Source: Salinirussus salinus
Lineage (GTDB): Archaea; Halobacteriota; Halobacteria; Halobacteriales; Haloarculaceae
NCBI RefSeq assembly: GCF_009831455.1
Contig: NZ_WOWO01000002.1
Span: 558,001 to 622,000 of the forward strand
DNA length: 64,000 nucleotides
Reading direction: 5' to 3'
This document shows, piece after piece, positions 8,095-16,283 of the stretch; position 1 is the first letter of the stretch; each line of letters opens with the position of its first letter. Position numbers and translations under genes: made by a program. The notes below the pieces were generated by a model, which made no database searches, was not told where the DNA came from, and worked only from the letters and a program-made list of their open reading frames with translations.

Positions 8095-9518
8095 CACAGA
8101 GCCCCTCTGAGTTTCACGTCGCGAGCGTAATAGAAGTACCAGCCTGCCGTGACGACGACGACGGCGACCCCGATGGCGATCGATGTCGGGTCCATGAACG
8201 CGATGAGCCCGAAGCTCGCGAGCGCACCCGCGACCGGGACGACCGGCCCGCCGGGCACCCGGAACTCCGGGTCGTACCAGTCGGGCCTGTCCCGGCGGAT
8301 GGCCACCAGCGCGACGCACATCAGCCCGTACATGACCAGATGCAGGAAGGAGGCGACCTCGGCGAGCAACTGGACCTGCCGGGTCGCCGCGAGGACGATA
8401 ACGGGGCCGCCGGCCAGCCCGAGTGCGACGTGTGGGGTGCCGTACCTGAGGTTGATGCGGCTGGCCCACCGCGGCAGGAGTGCGTCCTTCGAGACGCCGT
8501 AGATCGCCCGGGAGGTGCTGAGGATCGACGCGTTCGCGGAGGACATCGTCGCCAGGAGGCCGCCGACGACGATCACGAGCGCGCCGGGTAACCCGAGCAG
8601 CTCCCGGCCGACCGCGACCATCGCCGTCTCGCCGGCGGTCGCCAGCCCGTCCTGGGTGAAGACGCTCGTCGCAACGAAGATCGTCAGCACGTACAGCACC
8701 GTGACGACCAGTACCGAGCCGACCATCGCCAGCGGGAGGTTCCGCCCGGGGTTTCTCATCTCCCCGGCGACGGTCGCGACCTGGGCGAAGCCGAGATAGG
8801 AGGTGAACACCAGCGCCGCGACGGACATGACCGGGACCACGGACCAGACGTTCCGGGCCTCTCCGGGGGGCGTTCCGGCGTCGACGATCCCGAGCGAGTC
8901 GAGCATCCCGAACGCGAGGAAGACGACCAGCATGGACAGGAGCAGGGCGACGATGCCGTTCTGGAGCTTGGCCGCGTTCTCGGTGCCGGTGACGTTCAGG
9001 GCCGTGAACCCGGCGCCCGCGAGGACGGCGATGACCGACACGACGAGGCCCGGATTCGCGCCGACGGTGACCCCGACCTCCGCGAGGGCGTCGAGCGCGT
9101 AGAAGCCCAGACCGACCAGATAGAAGGCCGTCGCGAACACGAGCCCGAGCCACAGCGAGAGTCCGATGACCGTCCCCGCGAGGGTTCCGAGCCCGCGCGA
9201 GACGAAGTAGTACCCGCCGCCGCTTTTCGGCATGGCCGTCGCAAGCTCGGAGGTGGGGAGTGCCACCAGCAACGCGATGAGGCCGCCGACCGCGAAGGAG
9301 ACCGTCGCGGCCGTGCCGACTTCCGCCCCGGCCAGCCCGGGAAACACGAAGATGCCGGCGCCGATCATCGTGCCGATGCCGATCGCGAGCCCGCCGGTCA
9401 GCCCGAGCGTCCGCTCCAGTTCCGCGTCCTCGGTGATCGTCGCCTCGTCGGTTTCGACGACCGGCCCCGCGTCCGGGGCCTCGCCCTCGATGTTGGTCCC
9501 GCTCGGCTCGGAACTCAT
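8094..9518 (-). CDS. APC-superfamily amino-acid permease, 474 aa
   Basis: This is a twelve-helix secondary transporter of the amino acid-polyamine-cation superfamily. The first helix has the family signature GIGTMIGAGIFVFPG, and a second conserved segment reads MPKSGGGYYFVSRGLG. An acidic cytoplasmic N-terminal tail of about 35 residues precedes it. It forms an operon with the UspA-like gene downstream (4-base overlap). The substrate is unknown; amino acids are the likely class. The minus-strand ATG at 9518 is in a good position for a promoter further right. Confidence 0.85.
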   Translation of the reverse strand: MSSEPSGTNIEGEAPDAGPVVETDEATITEDAELERTLGLTGGLAIGIGTMIGAGIFVFPGLAGAEVGTAATVSFAVGGLIALLVALPTSELATAMPKSGGGYYFVSRGLGTLAGTVIGLSLWLGLVFATAFYLVGLGFYALDALAEVGVTVGANPGLVVSVIAVLAGAGFTALNVTGTENAAKLQNGIVALLLSMLVVFLAFGMLDSLGIVDAGTPPGEARNVWSVVPVMSVAALVFTSYLGFAQVATVAGEMRNPGRNLPLAMVGSVLVVTVLYVLTIFVATSVFTQDGLATAGETAMVAVGRELLGLPGALVIVVGGLLATMSSANASILSTSRAIYGVSKDALLPRWASRINLRYGTPHVALGLAGGPVIVLAATRQVQLLAEVASFLHLVMYGLMCVALVAIRRDRPDWYDPEFRVPGGPVVPVAGALASFGLIAFMDPTSIAIGVAVVVVTAGWYFYYARDVKLRGAL

Positions 9519-9677
9519 TCAGGCGTACGGTCCCGACGCCAGCCGGTAATAACTACGGGGAAACGCGGCCACGCGGTTCATACAGCGACGGCAGCCGTGG
9601 CGCGCGCGGCCGGCTCGCTTCGCCCGCACTGTCTGTACGACCGGTGTGCTTATTCGTGGAGCCGGTGTACCAGGTGT

Positions 9678-9878
9678 ATGTCACGTCTCAAGCGTGCGCT
9701 GACCCGGGCGAAGTACGCGGCCATCTTCGCCGCTGTCGGCGCAGGGATCGGCGGTCTGTTCGGCCGGAACACTGCGAGCAGCGGTGCCGCCCTCGGTGCA
9801 CTTCTCGGCGCGACGCTCGGCGAAAAGCGGTCCGGGCTGGGTGCTGTCTCGGAGAGGCTCCCGACCGGCGCGGAGTGA
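9678..9878 (+). CDS. Small glycine-zipper-like membrane protein, 66 aa
   Basis: ATG 9678 follows a TATA-like CTTATTC (9649-9655) by about 26 bases. After a basic N-terminus (MSRLKRALTRAKYA), residues about 15-52 alternate Ala/Gly with small residues (AAVGAGIGGLFG, then SSGAALGALLGATLG), the pattern of a glycine-zipper membrane hairpin. No enzymatic motif is present. It is similar in style to small haloarchaeal membrane proteins of unknown function. Confidence 0.6.
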   Translation: MSRLKRALTRAKYAAIFAAVGAGIGGLFGRNTASSGAALGALLGATLGEKRSGLGAVSERLPTGAE

Positions 9879-9951
9879 GCCGGCAGTCCCGCCGACTGCC
9901 CTCGGTGCACCCTCTTTCGCTGGGACGGCGGGGTGCGGAGTTAGGTATCGT

Positions 9952-10200
9952 CTACGGCCCGTCCGACCGCCGGTCCCTGGTGACGTAGAGCAGCGGGAGC
10001 GTGAGGAGCGCGGACACCATGGAGGCGAGGAAGAAGCCGACCATGACGTAGTACGCCGAGTGGTCGAGGAAGGTGCCAAAGCCCATCACCATCCCGACGA
10101 CCGCGAAGCCGTAGGTCGCCCCGAACAGGATCGTTATCCAGCGGTTGGCCTCCCGCTCGAGCGGCGTGGGCTGGCTGTCGAACCCGTCCGTTCCCTGCAT
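9952..10200 (-). CDS. Small two-helix membrane protein, 82 aa
   Basis: Starting at ATG 10200 (MQGTDGFDSQPTPLEREANRW), the protein has two hydrophobic helices, about residues 22-45 and 50-73, separated by DHSAYY. A basic tail (YVTRDRRSDG) suggests a cytoplasmic C-terminus. No family is recognised. It lies alone between two plus-strand genes with separate promoters. Confidence 0.6.
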   Translation of the reverse strand: MQGTDGFDSQPTPLEREANRWITILFGATYGFAVVGMVMGFGTFLDHSAYYVMVGFFLASMVSALLTLPLLYVTRDRRSDGP

Positions 10201-10341
10201 GATTCGTGGTGGTCCGGGGCGGCCCGGACGCTGTCTGCACCCAGTAGTGCGACCAGTATGAGTCTGTCGTCGGTCCCGGGCCTCGGTGTCGTCGAACGCC
10301 CGGCCGGTCCCTCGTACCGGAAAGACGGGGTTACATAGTGA

Positions 10342-10349
10342 ATAATTAA
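10342..10349 (+). promoter_or_regulatory. TATA-like promoter for the gene at 10375
   Basis: The AT-rich ATAATTAA in the sequence GTGAATAATTAACTG lies about 28 bases before ATG 10375, consistent with a leaderless transcript. Confidence 0.55.
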
Positions 10350-10374
10350 CTGTTTGGCTCACCGTATAGAGGAT

Positions 10375-10626
10375 ATGGGTGACTACGGGATGGGGGAAGC
10401 GGAGACCGCACGCGCGCTGGAACTCGCAGAGGGGTACCTGGAGGACGCGGAGAATATCCTCTGGGAGGCTTCGGCCCGGGCCGACTCCCCGGAGGCGGCT
10501 GCCGACCTGGAGGAGCTGACCCGGGAGGTCTGGCGGGTCGAACACGCCATCGAGGACCTCAAAAGCGAGCTCCGTGCGGAGCGAGGGGGCGACGACGAGG
10601 GAGTCCCGTTCAACGCGGAGGGGTGA
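10375..10626 (+). CDS. Small helical acidic protein, 83 aa
   Basis: The start at ATG 10375 is set by the TATA-like box 28 bases before it; the in-frame TTG at 10354 is less likely. The product is almost wholly alpha-helical, with heptad-like runs (ALELAEGYLEDAENILWEA and LTREVWRVEHAIEDL) that may form a short coiled coil. It ends in an acidic, glycine-containing tail. No known family is recognised. Confidence 0.55.
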   Translation: MGDYGMGEAETARALELAEGYLEDAENILWEASARADSPEAAADLEELTREVWRVEHAIEDLKSELRAERGGDDEGVPFNAEG

Positions 10627-10676
10627 CGCGCCGCCGACCTGGTGAATTGATTACCACCCCGCGGGTAGAGCGGCGC

Positions 10677-11060
10677 ATGTCCGGAGCTGCCGACACCGAC
10701 CCGCGGGCCCAGGAGTTCGTCGACCGCGTGGAGGCGGAACTCGGCTACAAGCCCGACCTCGCCGCGGAACTGGGCGGGGAGCTGGGGTGGGTCTCGCTGG
10801 ACCTGCTGTTCGAGATCAGGGGCGAGGAGTTCGTCGCCGCGACGGACTTCGAACTCGCCGAGTCCGGGATCGAGGTGCTGTACGCCGAGATCGTGGTCGA
10901 CGAGGCGGCGGTCCGGCGGCGGGAGATACTCCACGACGTCGGCGAGCGGCTGGTCAACGTCGGCGGCGAGGAGTCGTTCCGCTACGAACCCGCCGAGGAG
11001 GACCTGGCGCCGCTGCTCGCCGACCTCCGGGAGATCCACGCCGACGTGTTCGGTGACTGA
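10677..11060 (+). CDS. Hypothetical acidic alpha/beta protein, 127 aa
   Basis: ATG 10677 lies about 27 bases after a TATA-like ATTGATTACC, predicting a leaderless mRNA. The protein has no signal or membrane segment. A long helix near residues 10-40 precedes strands such as GIEVLYAEIVVDE, and the end reads LADLREIHADVFGD. It looks like a conserved haloarchaeal unknown. It precedes menB by about 90 bases, but menB appears to have its own promoter. Confidence 0.6.
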   Translation: MSGAADTDPRAQEFVDRVEAELGYKPDLAAELGGELGWVSLDLLFEIRGEEFVAATDFELAESGIEVLYAEIVVDEAAVRRREILHDVGERLVNVGGEESFRYEPAEEDLAPLLADLREIHADVFGD

Positions 11061-11152
11061 CCGGGGACCGGACCCGGGACGGACGCACCCTCCAGCGGGC
11101 GGCGTGCGGACCGACTGGGAATCTTTTTGCGCTGCCCTTCCCCAGGGCGGGT

Positions 11153-12043
11153 ATGGTCTCTGAGCTGTTCGACCCCGAGGCGTGGGAGCCCGTCGAGGCG
11201 CTGGACCTGCGCGACATCACCTACCACCACGGCGCCGACGTGCCCGCGGCCCGGGTCGCGTTCGACCGGCCGGCGGTGCGCAACGCCTTCCGGCCGGAGA
11301 CGGTCGACGAACTCTACACCGCGCTGGACCACGCCCGCCGGCAGCCCGACATCGGCTGTGTCCTCCTGACGGGGAACGGCCCCTCGGAGAAGGACGGCGG
11401 CTGGGCCTTCTGCTCGGGCGGGGACCAGTCCATCCGCGGCGAGTCCGGCTACGAGTACGAGGACGAGGACAGCGAGGCCGCCCAGGCGGGGGTCGGCCGC
11501 CTGCACATCCTCGAGGTCCAGCGGCTCATCCGCTTCATGCCCAAACCCGTCGTGTGTGTCGCGCCCGGCTGGGCCGCGGGCGGCGGCCACTCGCTACACG
11601 TCGTCTGTGACCTGACACTGGCGAGCGAGAACGCGAAGTTCAAACAGACCGACGCCGACGTCGCCTCCTACGACGCCGGCTTCGGGTCGGCCTATCTCGC
11701 CCGCCAGGTCGGCCAGAAGGCCGCCCGGGAGATCTTCTTCCTCGGGCGGACCTACGACGCCGCCGAGGCGGCGGAGATGGGGATGGTCAACGAGGTCGTC
11801 CCCCACGAGGAGCTGGAGGACGTCGCGCTCGAGTGGGCCGACGAGATCACCCGCAAGTCGCCGATGGCGATCCGAATGCTGAAGTACGCCTTCAACATGG
11901 CAGACGACGGGATGGTCGGCCAGCAGGTCTTCGCCGGCGAGGCCACCCGGCTGGGCTACATGACCGAGGAGGGCCAGGAGGGACGCAACGCCTTCAACGA
12001 GGGACGGGAGCCGAACTTCCGGCAGTTTCCCTGGCACTTCTGA
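11153..12043 (+). CDS. menB: 1,4-dihydroxy-2-naphthoyl-CoA synthase (naphthoate synthase), 296 aa
   Basis: This crotonase-fold enzyme of menaquinone synthesis closes the second ring of o-succinylbenzoyl-CoA. MenB features are the N-terminal YHHGADVPAARVAFDRP region, CSGGDQSIRGESGY near the oxyanion-binding segment, and the C-terminal EGQEGRNAFNEGREPNF typical of naphthoate synthases. Length fits the family. A T-rich box (ATCTTTTTG) about 27 bases before ATG 11153 gives a likely leaderless promoter. The other men genes follow after two transport genes. Confidence 0.93.
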   Translation: MVSELFDPEAWEPVEALDLRDITYHHGADVPAARVAFDRPAVRNAFRPETVDELYTALDHARRQPDIGCVLLTGNGPSEKDGGWAFCSGGDQSIRGESGYEYEDEDSEAAQAGVGRLHILEVQRLIRFMPKPVVCVAPGWAAGGGHSLHVVCDLTLASENAKFKQTDADVASYDAGFGSAYLARQVGQKAAREIFFLGRTYDAAEAAEMGMVNEVVPHEELEDVALEWADEITRKSPMAIRMLKYAFNMADDGMVGQQVFAGEATRLGYMTEEGQEGRNAFNEGREPNFRQFPWHF

Positions 12044-12082
12044 CCGCGGGGAATTACAGGAGGGTGACAATTCCCCCAACGC

Positions 12083-12095
12083 TCATACGTTATCC
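12083..12095 (+). promoter_or_regulatory. Promoter for the leader ORF and permease operon
   Basis: The AT-rich CATACGTTATCC lies about 22-30 bases before the ATG at 12114 and about 70 before the permease start. A start of transcription at or near 12114 would place the Arg-rich leader ORF at the very 5' end of the mRNA. Confidence 0.45.
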
Positions 12096-12113
12096 CACAA
12101 GCAGAGGAACCGT

Positions 12114-12161
12114 ATGTCGGGTCGTGCCCGGACGGGCCGGAGACGGCGGAGGCGACGATGA
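12114..12161 (+). CDS. Possible arginine-rich leader peptide, 15 aa
   Basis: An ATG at 12114 opens a 15-codon frame, MSGRARTGRRRRRRR, in which the last seven codons all encode arginine (CGG AGA CGG CGG AGG CGA CGA). Its TGA overlaps the ATG of the permease gene (ATGA at 12158-12161). The position at the predicted mRNA start, the overlap and the clustered, partly rare Arg codons resemble a translational leader. The same bases contain a GGAGG that could simply be the permease ribosome-binding site, so the peptide may not be made. Confidence 0.35.
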   Translation: MSGRARTGRRRRRRR

Positions 12162-13612
12162 GTAGTCACGGAGAGCGCTCGCCCGAGGCGGAACTCGGGT
12201 TGCTCGACGCGACGATGATCGGCATGGGGGCGATGATCGGCGCCGGGATCTTCGTGCTGACGGGGCTGGCCGCGGAGATCGCCGGCCCGGCCGCCATCCT
12301 GGTCTTTGCGCTGAACGGTGTCGTCACGGCCTTCACCGGCCTCTCGTATGCCGAGCTCGCGTCGGCAGTCCCGAAAAGCGGCGGCGGGTACGCCTTCGTC
12401 CGGGAGGTGTTCGACGACCTCGCCTCGTTCCTGATGGGGTGGATGCTCTGGTTCGCGTACATGATCGCCGGCGCGCTGTACGCGCTGGGCTTCGCGCCGA
12501 ACTTCCTCGAGTTGCTCCACGTCTACGACGTCGTCCCGGCACCCGACCAGGTCGGGGCGCTGGTCGTCCCCGGGCTTGGGGTGGGCGTCCCGCCGACGGT
12601 CGTGCTCGCCTCCGTCGTGATCCTCCTGCTCGTGGGGCTGAACGCCGTCTCGACCGCGGCAAGCGGCAGCGTCGAGACCATCTTCACGATCACGAAGGTG
12701 GCCATCCTCGTGGTCTTCGTCGTCTTCGGGACGCTGTCGCCGATGTTCTCGAGCGCGGAGTTCCAGCCGCTTTTCCCCGGCGACAGGACGGCCTTCAGTC
12801 TCCTCCCGGCGATGGGGCTCACCTTCATCGCCTTCGAGGGGTACGACCTGATCACCACGGTGACCGAAGAGGTGGAGAACCCACGCGAGAACATCCCCAA
12901 GGCGATCTTCATCAGCCTGGCCGCGACAGTCGTCGTCTACCTCGCGGTCGTGACCGTCGCCGTCGGAACCCTCGGTGCCGCGGGGCTGGCGGAGGCCGGC
13001 GAGGCGGGGATCGCACAGGCCGCAACCGAGTTCATGCCGACGGGGCTCCCGGTCATCCAGAACGGCGGCGCGCTCATCGTCTTCGGCGCGGTGTTCTCGA
13101 CGGTCACCGCACTCAACGCGGTCGTCATCGCCTCCTCGCGCGTCGCGTTCTCGATGGGGCGGGAGGGGCAGCTGCTCCCGTCGGTCGGCCAGATCCACCA
13201 CCGCTTCGGGACGCCGTTCGTCGCGGTGGTGCTGAGCGCCGTCGTGATGCTGGGGTCGGTCGTGCTCCCGACCGCCAGCGCGGGCAACATGTCCAGCCTC
13301 TTCTTTCTGCTCTCTTTCGTCGTCGTCAACGGGGCGGTGATCCGGCTCCGGCGCGAGCGCCCGGATATGAACCGCCCCTACGAGGTGCCGTACTACCCGT
13401 TCACCCCGCTGGCCGGGATCGCGTTGAACCTGCTTCTGACCGGCGTGCTGGTCGTCTACCTCCTGCAGACCGACCTGGTCGCGTTGCTTTTGAGCGCGGG
13501 GTGGCTCCTCGCCGGTGTGGGGATGTACGTACTGCTCAACGCGTTCCGCGGACGGCGACAGGCCGGCGAACCCGACGAGGGCTCGCCGGCGGCCGTGCCG
13601 GAGGACGACTGA
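12158..13612 (+). CDS. APC-superfamily amino-acid/cation permease, 484 aa
   Basis: The first helix has the signature ATMIGMGAMIGAGIFVLTG, followed by SGGGYAFVREVFDDL. About twelve hydrophobic segments follow, with the conserved FIAFEGYDLITTVTEEVENP in the middle. A single base separates its stop from a TrkA-like gene, so the permease probably has a nucleotide-sensing regulatory partner. Such partners are best known for K+ channels and transporters, and some APC proteins (KimA type) move K+, so both amino acids and K+ are possible substrates. An Arg-rich leader ORF overlaps the start. A GGAGG lies about seven bases before the ATG. Confidence 0.8.
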   Translation: MSSHGERSPEAELGLLDATMIGMGAMIGAGIFVLTGLAAEIAGPAAILVFALNGVVTAFTGLSYAELASAVPKSGGGYAFVREVFDDLASFLMGWMLWFAYMIAGALYALGFAPNFLELLHVYDVVPAPDQVGALVVPGLGVGVPPTVVLASVVILLLVGLNAVSTAASGSVETIFTITKVAILVVFVVFGTLSPMFSSAEFQPLFPGDRTAFSLLPAMGLTFIAFEGYDLITTVTEEVENPRENIPKAIFISLAATVVVYLAVVTVAVGTLGAAGLAEAGEAGIAQAATEFMPTGLPVIQNGGALIVFGAVFSTVTALNAVVIASSRVAFSMGREGQLLPSVGQIHHRFGTPFVAVVLSAVVMLGSVVLPTASAGNMSSLFFLLSFVVVNGAVIRLRRERPDMNRPYEVPYYPFTPLAGIALNLLLTGVLVVYLLQTDLVALLLSAGWLLAGVGMYVLLNAFRGRRQAGEPDEGSPAAVPEDD

Positions 13613-13613
13613 T

Positions 13614-14267
13614 ATGACACGCACACTCGACGTCGTCATCGTGGGCGGGGGGCGGGTCGGCCACCAGACGGCCGAGCTGCTCGTCGCTCGCAACGACACA
13701 GTCACGGTAGTCGAACAGGACAGCGAAGTGGTCGACCGGCTCGCCGACGCGTGGATCGCGACGGTGATCCGGGGCGACGGCACCGACCCGGGGATCCTCG
13801 AGCAGGCAGGCGTCGAGGGCGCTGACGTCATCGCGGCGCTGACGGGCGTCTCCGGCGTGAACCTCGCGGCCTGTCTGGTCGCCGAGCGCCTCTCGCCGGG
13901 TATCCGGACGGTCGCCCGCATCGAGCGCGAGGGCGCGGACGCCTACGGCGAACTCGTCGACGAGGTGGTGTTCCCCGAGCGGGCGGGTGCGCGCGTCGCC
14001 GCAAACCGGATCGCCGGCGACGACATCCAGACCATCGCCGACGTCACCGGCGACATCGAGGTCATGGAGGTCCGGGTCGCGGAGGGGGCACCCGCCGCCG
14101 GGCGGAGCCTGCGCGATATCAGATTCCCCTCGGGAACGCTCGTCGTCTCCGACGACGACGGCAACCAGATCGCCCGACCCGAGACCACGATCGACGCGGG
14201 GACACAGTATCTCGTCGCCGCAGAGCCCGACGTGGTCGACGAGGTGCTGGCGCTGTTGCGTGGGTGA
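13614..14267 (+). CDS. TrkA-like regulatory protein (RCK_N and RCK_C domains), 217 aa
   Basis: This is a cytoplasmic NAD(H)- or nucleotide-binding regulator. Residues 1-120 form the TrkA-N Rossmann domain, with GGGRVGHQTAELLVARN at the dinucleotide site and Glu/Asp residues in VVEQDSEVVD that select NAD. Residues about 135-217 form TrkA-C (EVRVAEGAPAAGRSLRDIRFP). It follows the APC permease by one base and is surely co-transcribed. In Trk systems such subunits gate K+ uptake in response to ATP or NADH. Here the inferred partner is the adjacent permease. Confidence 0.85.
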   Translation: MTRTLDVVIVGGGRVGHQTAELLVARNDTVTVVEQDSEVVDRLADAWIATVIRGDGTDPGILEQAGVEGADVIAALTGVSGVNLAACLVAERLSPGIRTVARIEREGADAYGELVDEVVFPERAGARVAANRIAGDDIQTIADVTGDIEVMEVRVAEGAPAAGRSLRDIRFPSGTLVVSDDDGNQIARPETTIDAGTQYLVAAEPDVVDEVLALLRG

Positions 14268-14309
14268 CGACCGCAGTCGCTTTGGGGCTCGCGTCCCAAC
14301 GGCTGAGGG

Positions 14310-15266
14310 ATGACAGCGACCGCCGACATCTCCCGGACGAGGGCGTGGCTGATGGCCGCGCGCCCGCAGACGCTGCCCGCGGGAGCCTCGCCGGTGGTCC
14401 TCGGGATCGGGCTCGCGGTCGCTGACGGTCGCTTCGCTGCGGTGCCGGCACTGGCCGCTCTGGTCGGGGCGCTTCTGATCCAGGTCGGCACCAACTTCGC
14501 CAACGACTACTTCGACGCCGTCAAGGGCGCCGACACCCCCAGCCGGGAGGGCTTTACCCGCGTGACTGCCGGCGGACTCATCGAGCCCCGCCGGGTCAAG
14601 CTCGCCATGGCCGGCACCTACGCGCTCGCCGTCCTCGTCGGCCTCTACCTGGTCGCGGTCGGCGGCGTTCCCATCCTCGTGGTCGGTCTCTCGAGCATCC
14701 TCGCCGGCCTGCTGTACACGGGCGGCCCCTACCCCTACGGCTACTACGGGCTCGGTGACCTGTTCGTGTTCGTCTACTTCGGGGTCGTCGCGGTCGCCGG
14801 GACCTACTACGTCCAGGCCGTCACGACGCTCGCAAGCGGGTTCCCCGTCGGGCTGCCCGCCGGGACGGTCACGCCCGAGGCGCTGCTCGTGGGCGCTGCC
14901 GCCGGCGCGCTCTCGACGGCCATCCTCGTCGTCAACAACGTCCGCGATATGGAGACCGACGCGGCCGCCGGCAAGCGCACGCTCGCGGTGATGCTTGGCT
15001 ACCGCTACTCCCGGGTGGAGTTTCTCGTCCTGCTCGCCGCCGGCTACGCCGTCCCGCCCGCGCTGTGGCTGGGCTACGGCTACCCCGCTGCCGTCATGCT
15101 CTCGTGGCTGACGCTCCCGCTGGCCGGGCTAGTTGCCCGGACCGTCCTCACCCGGACCGACGGCGAGGCGCTCAACCCCGCGCTCGAGCGGACCGGACAG
15201 TTACTCGCGCTCTACGCCGTCCTGCTCGCGGCGGGACTCGCCGCGGGGCAGATGGGGGTGGTGTAG
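14310..15266 (+). CDS. menA: 1,4-dihydroxy-2-naphthoate polyprenyltransferase, 318 aa
   Basis: This UbiA-family membrane prenyltransferase attaches the polyprenyl chain to dihydroxynaphthoate. The first Asp-rich motif is NFANDYFDAVKGAD and the second is NNVRDMETDAAAGKRT. The start TARPQT-like phrase WLMAARPQTLPAG is typical of MenA. About eight or nine membrane helices are present. Its TAG stop directly abuts the ATG of menC, so menA-menC-menE form one operon. Confidence 0.93.
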   Translation: MTATADISRTRAWLMAARPQTLPAGASPVVLGIGLAVADGRFAAVPALAALVGALLIQVGTNFANDYFDAVKGADTPSREGFTRVTAGGLIEPRRVKLAMAGTYALAVLVGLYLVAVGGVPILVVGLSSILAGLLYTGGPYPYGYYGLGDLFVFVYFGVVAVAGTYYVQAVTTLASGFPVGLPAGTVTPEALLVGAAAGALSTAILVVNNVRDMETDAAAGKRTLAVMLGYRYSRVEFLVLLAAGYAVPPALWLGYGYPAAVMLSWLTLPLAGLVARTVLTRTDGEALNPALERTGQLLALYAVLLAAGLAAGQMGVV

Positions 15267-16283
15267 ATGGAGGTCGAGCCGTTCTCGGTCGAGCTCGCGA
15301 CCCCGCTCGAGACGGCCGCGGGCGCAGTTCGGGAGCGCGAGGGTTTTCTGGTTCGCCTCGAGTACGCCGGCACCGAAGGCGTGGGGGAGGCCAGCCCGCT
15401 GCTGGGCTGGACGGAGACCTACGAGGAGTGCCGGGGCGCGCTGGCCCGCGCGGCGGAGGTCGCCGAGCACACCGACTGGGGGGTCGCGCTGACGAAGACC
15501 GAAGCGCCGGCGGCCAGACACGCACTCGCGCTCGCGCTCCAAGAGGCGCTGGCCCGCGCGGCGTCCGAACCGCTCTACCGGAGCCTCGGCGGCGAGGGGA
15601 CGGTCCGGGCCGTCCCGGTCAACGCGACGCTGAGCGACGCGGCGCCGGCGGAGACGGCGGCCGCAGCGGCCGACGCTGTCGCGGAGGGCTTCGACTGCCT
15701 GAAGCTCAAGACCGGTGCCCGGGACGTCGAGACGGACCTCCAGCGGGTCCGGGCGGTCCGGGAGCGTGTCGACGCGCCCCTCCGCCTGGACGCCAACGGC
15801 GCCTGGACCCGCGGCCAGGCCGAACGCGTCGTGGAGGCCGTCGCCGACCTCGGGGTCGACTACGTCGAACAGCCCCTCCCGGCGGAGGACCTCGGCGGAC
15901 ACGCAGCCCTGCGGGGTCGTGGCGTCGACGTCGCGGTCGACGAGTCCCTGGCTGCCTACGACATCGAGCAGATACTCGACGCCGACGCCGCGGATGTCGT
16001 GGTGCTGAAGCCGATGGTGCTGGGCGGACCGGACCTGGCACGCGAGGCCGCCACGACCGCCCGCGAGGCCGGCGTCGAACCCGTCGTCTCGACGACTATC
16101 GACACCGTCGTGGCGCGGACCGGCGCCGTCCACCTCGCGGCCTCGGTCCCCGACATCGGAGCCTGCGGGCTGGCCACGGGGTCGATGCTCCGCTCGGACC
16201 TGGCGCCCGACCCCGCCAGCGTCGAGGACGGCCACGTCACCGTTCCCCAGGAGCCGGGGCTGGGGCTCCCGGCCCGCCCATGA
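15267..16283 (+). CDS. menC: o-Succinylbenzoate synthase, 338 aa
   Basis: This enolase-superfamily dehydratase makes o-succinylbenzoate from SHCHC. The barrel catalytic lysine lies in DCLKLKTGARD, metal ligands are Asp in LRLDANGAW, Glu in VDYVEQPL, and Asp in VAVDESLAA. A second Lys lies in VVLKPMVLGG. Length and N-terminal capping domain are normal. It starts immediately after the menA stop and overlaps menE by four bases (ATGA). Confidence 0.92.
   Translation: MEVEPFSVELATPLETAAGAVREREGFLVRLEYAGTEGVGEASPLLGWTETYEECRGALARAAEVAEHTDWGVALTKTEAPAARHALALALQEALARAASEPLYRSLGGEGTVRAVPVNATLSDAAPAETAAAAADAVAEGFDCLKLKTGARDVETDLQRVRAVRERVDAPLRLDANGAWTRGQAERVVEAVADLGVDYVEQPLPAEDLGGHAALRGRGVDVAVDESLAAYDIEQILDADAADVVVLKPMVLGGPDLAREAATTAREAGVEPVVSTTIDTVVARTGAVHLAASVPDIGACGLATGSMLRSDLAPDPASVEDGHVTVPQEPGLGLPARP

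Noticed and set aside
12083-13921. A 612-codon minus-strand frame opposite the permease and TrkA genes
   Set aside because: Arg/His/Glu-rich composition typical of antisense frames in high-GC DNA.
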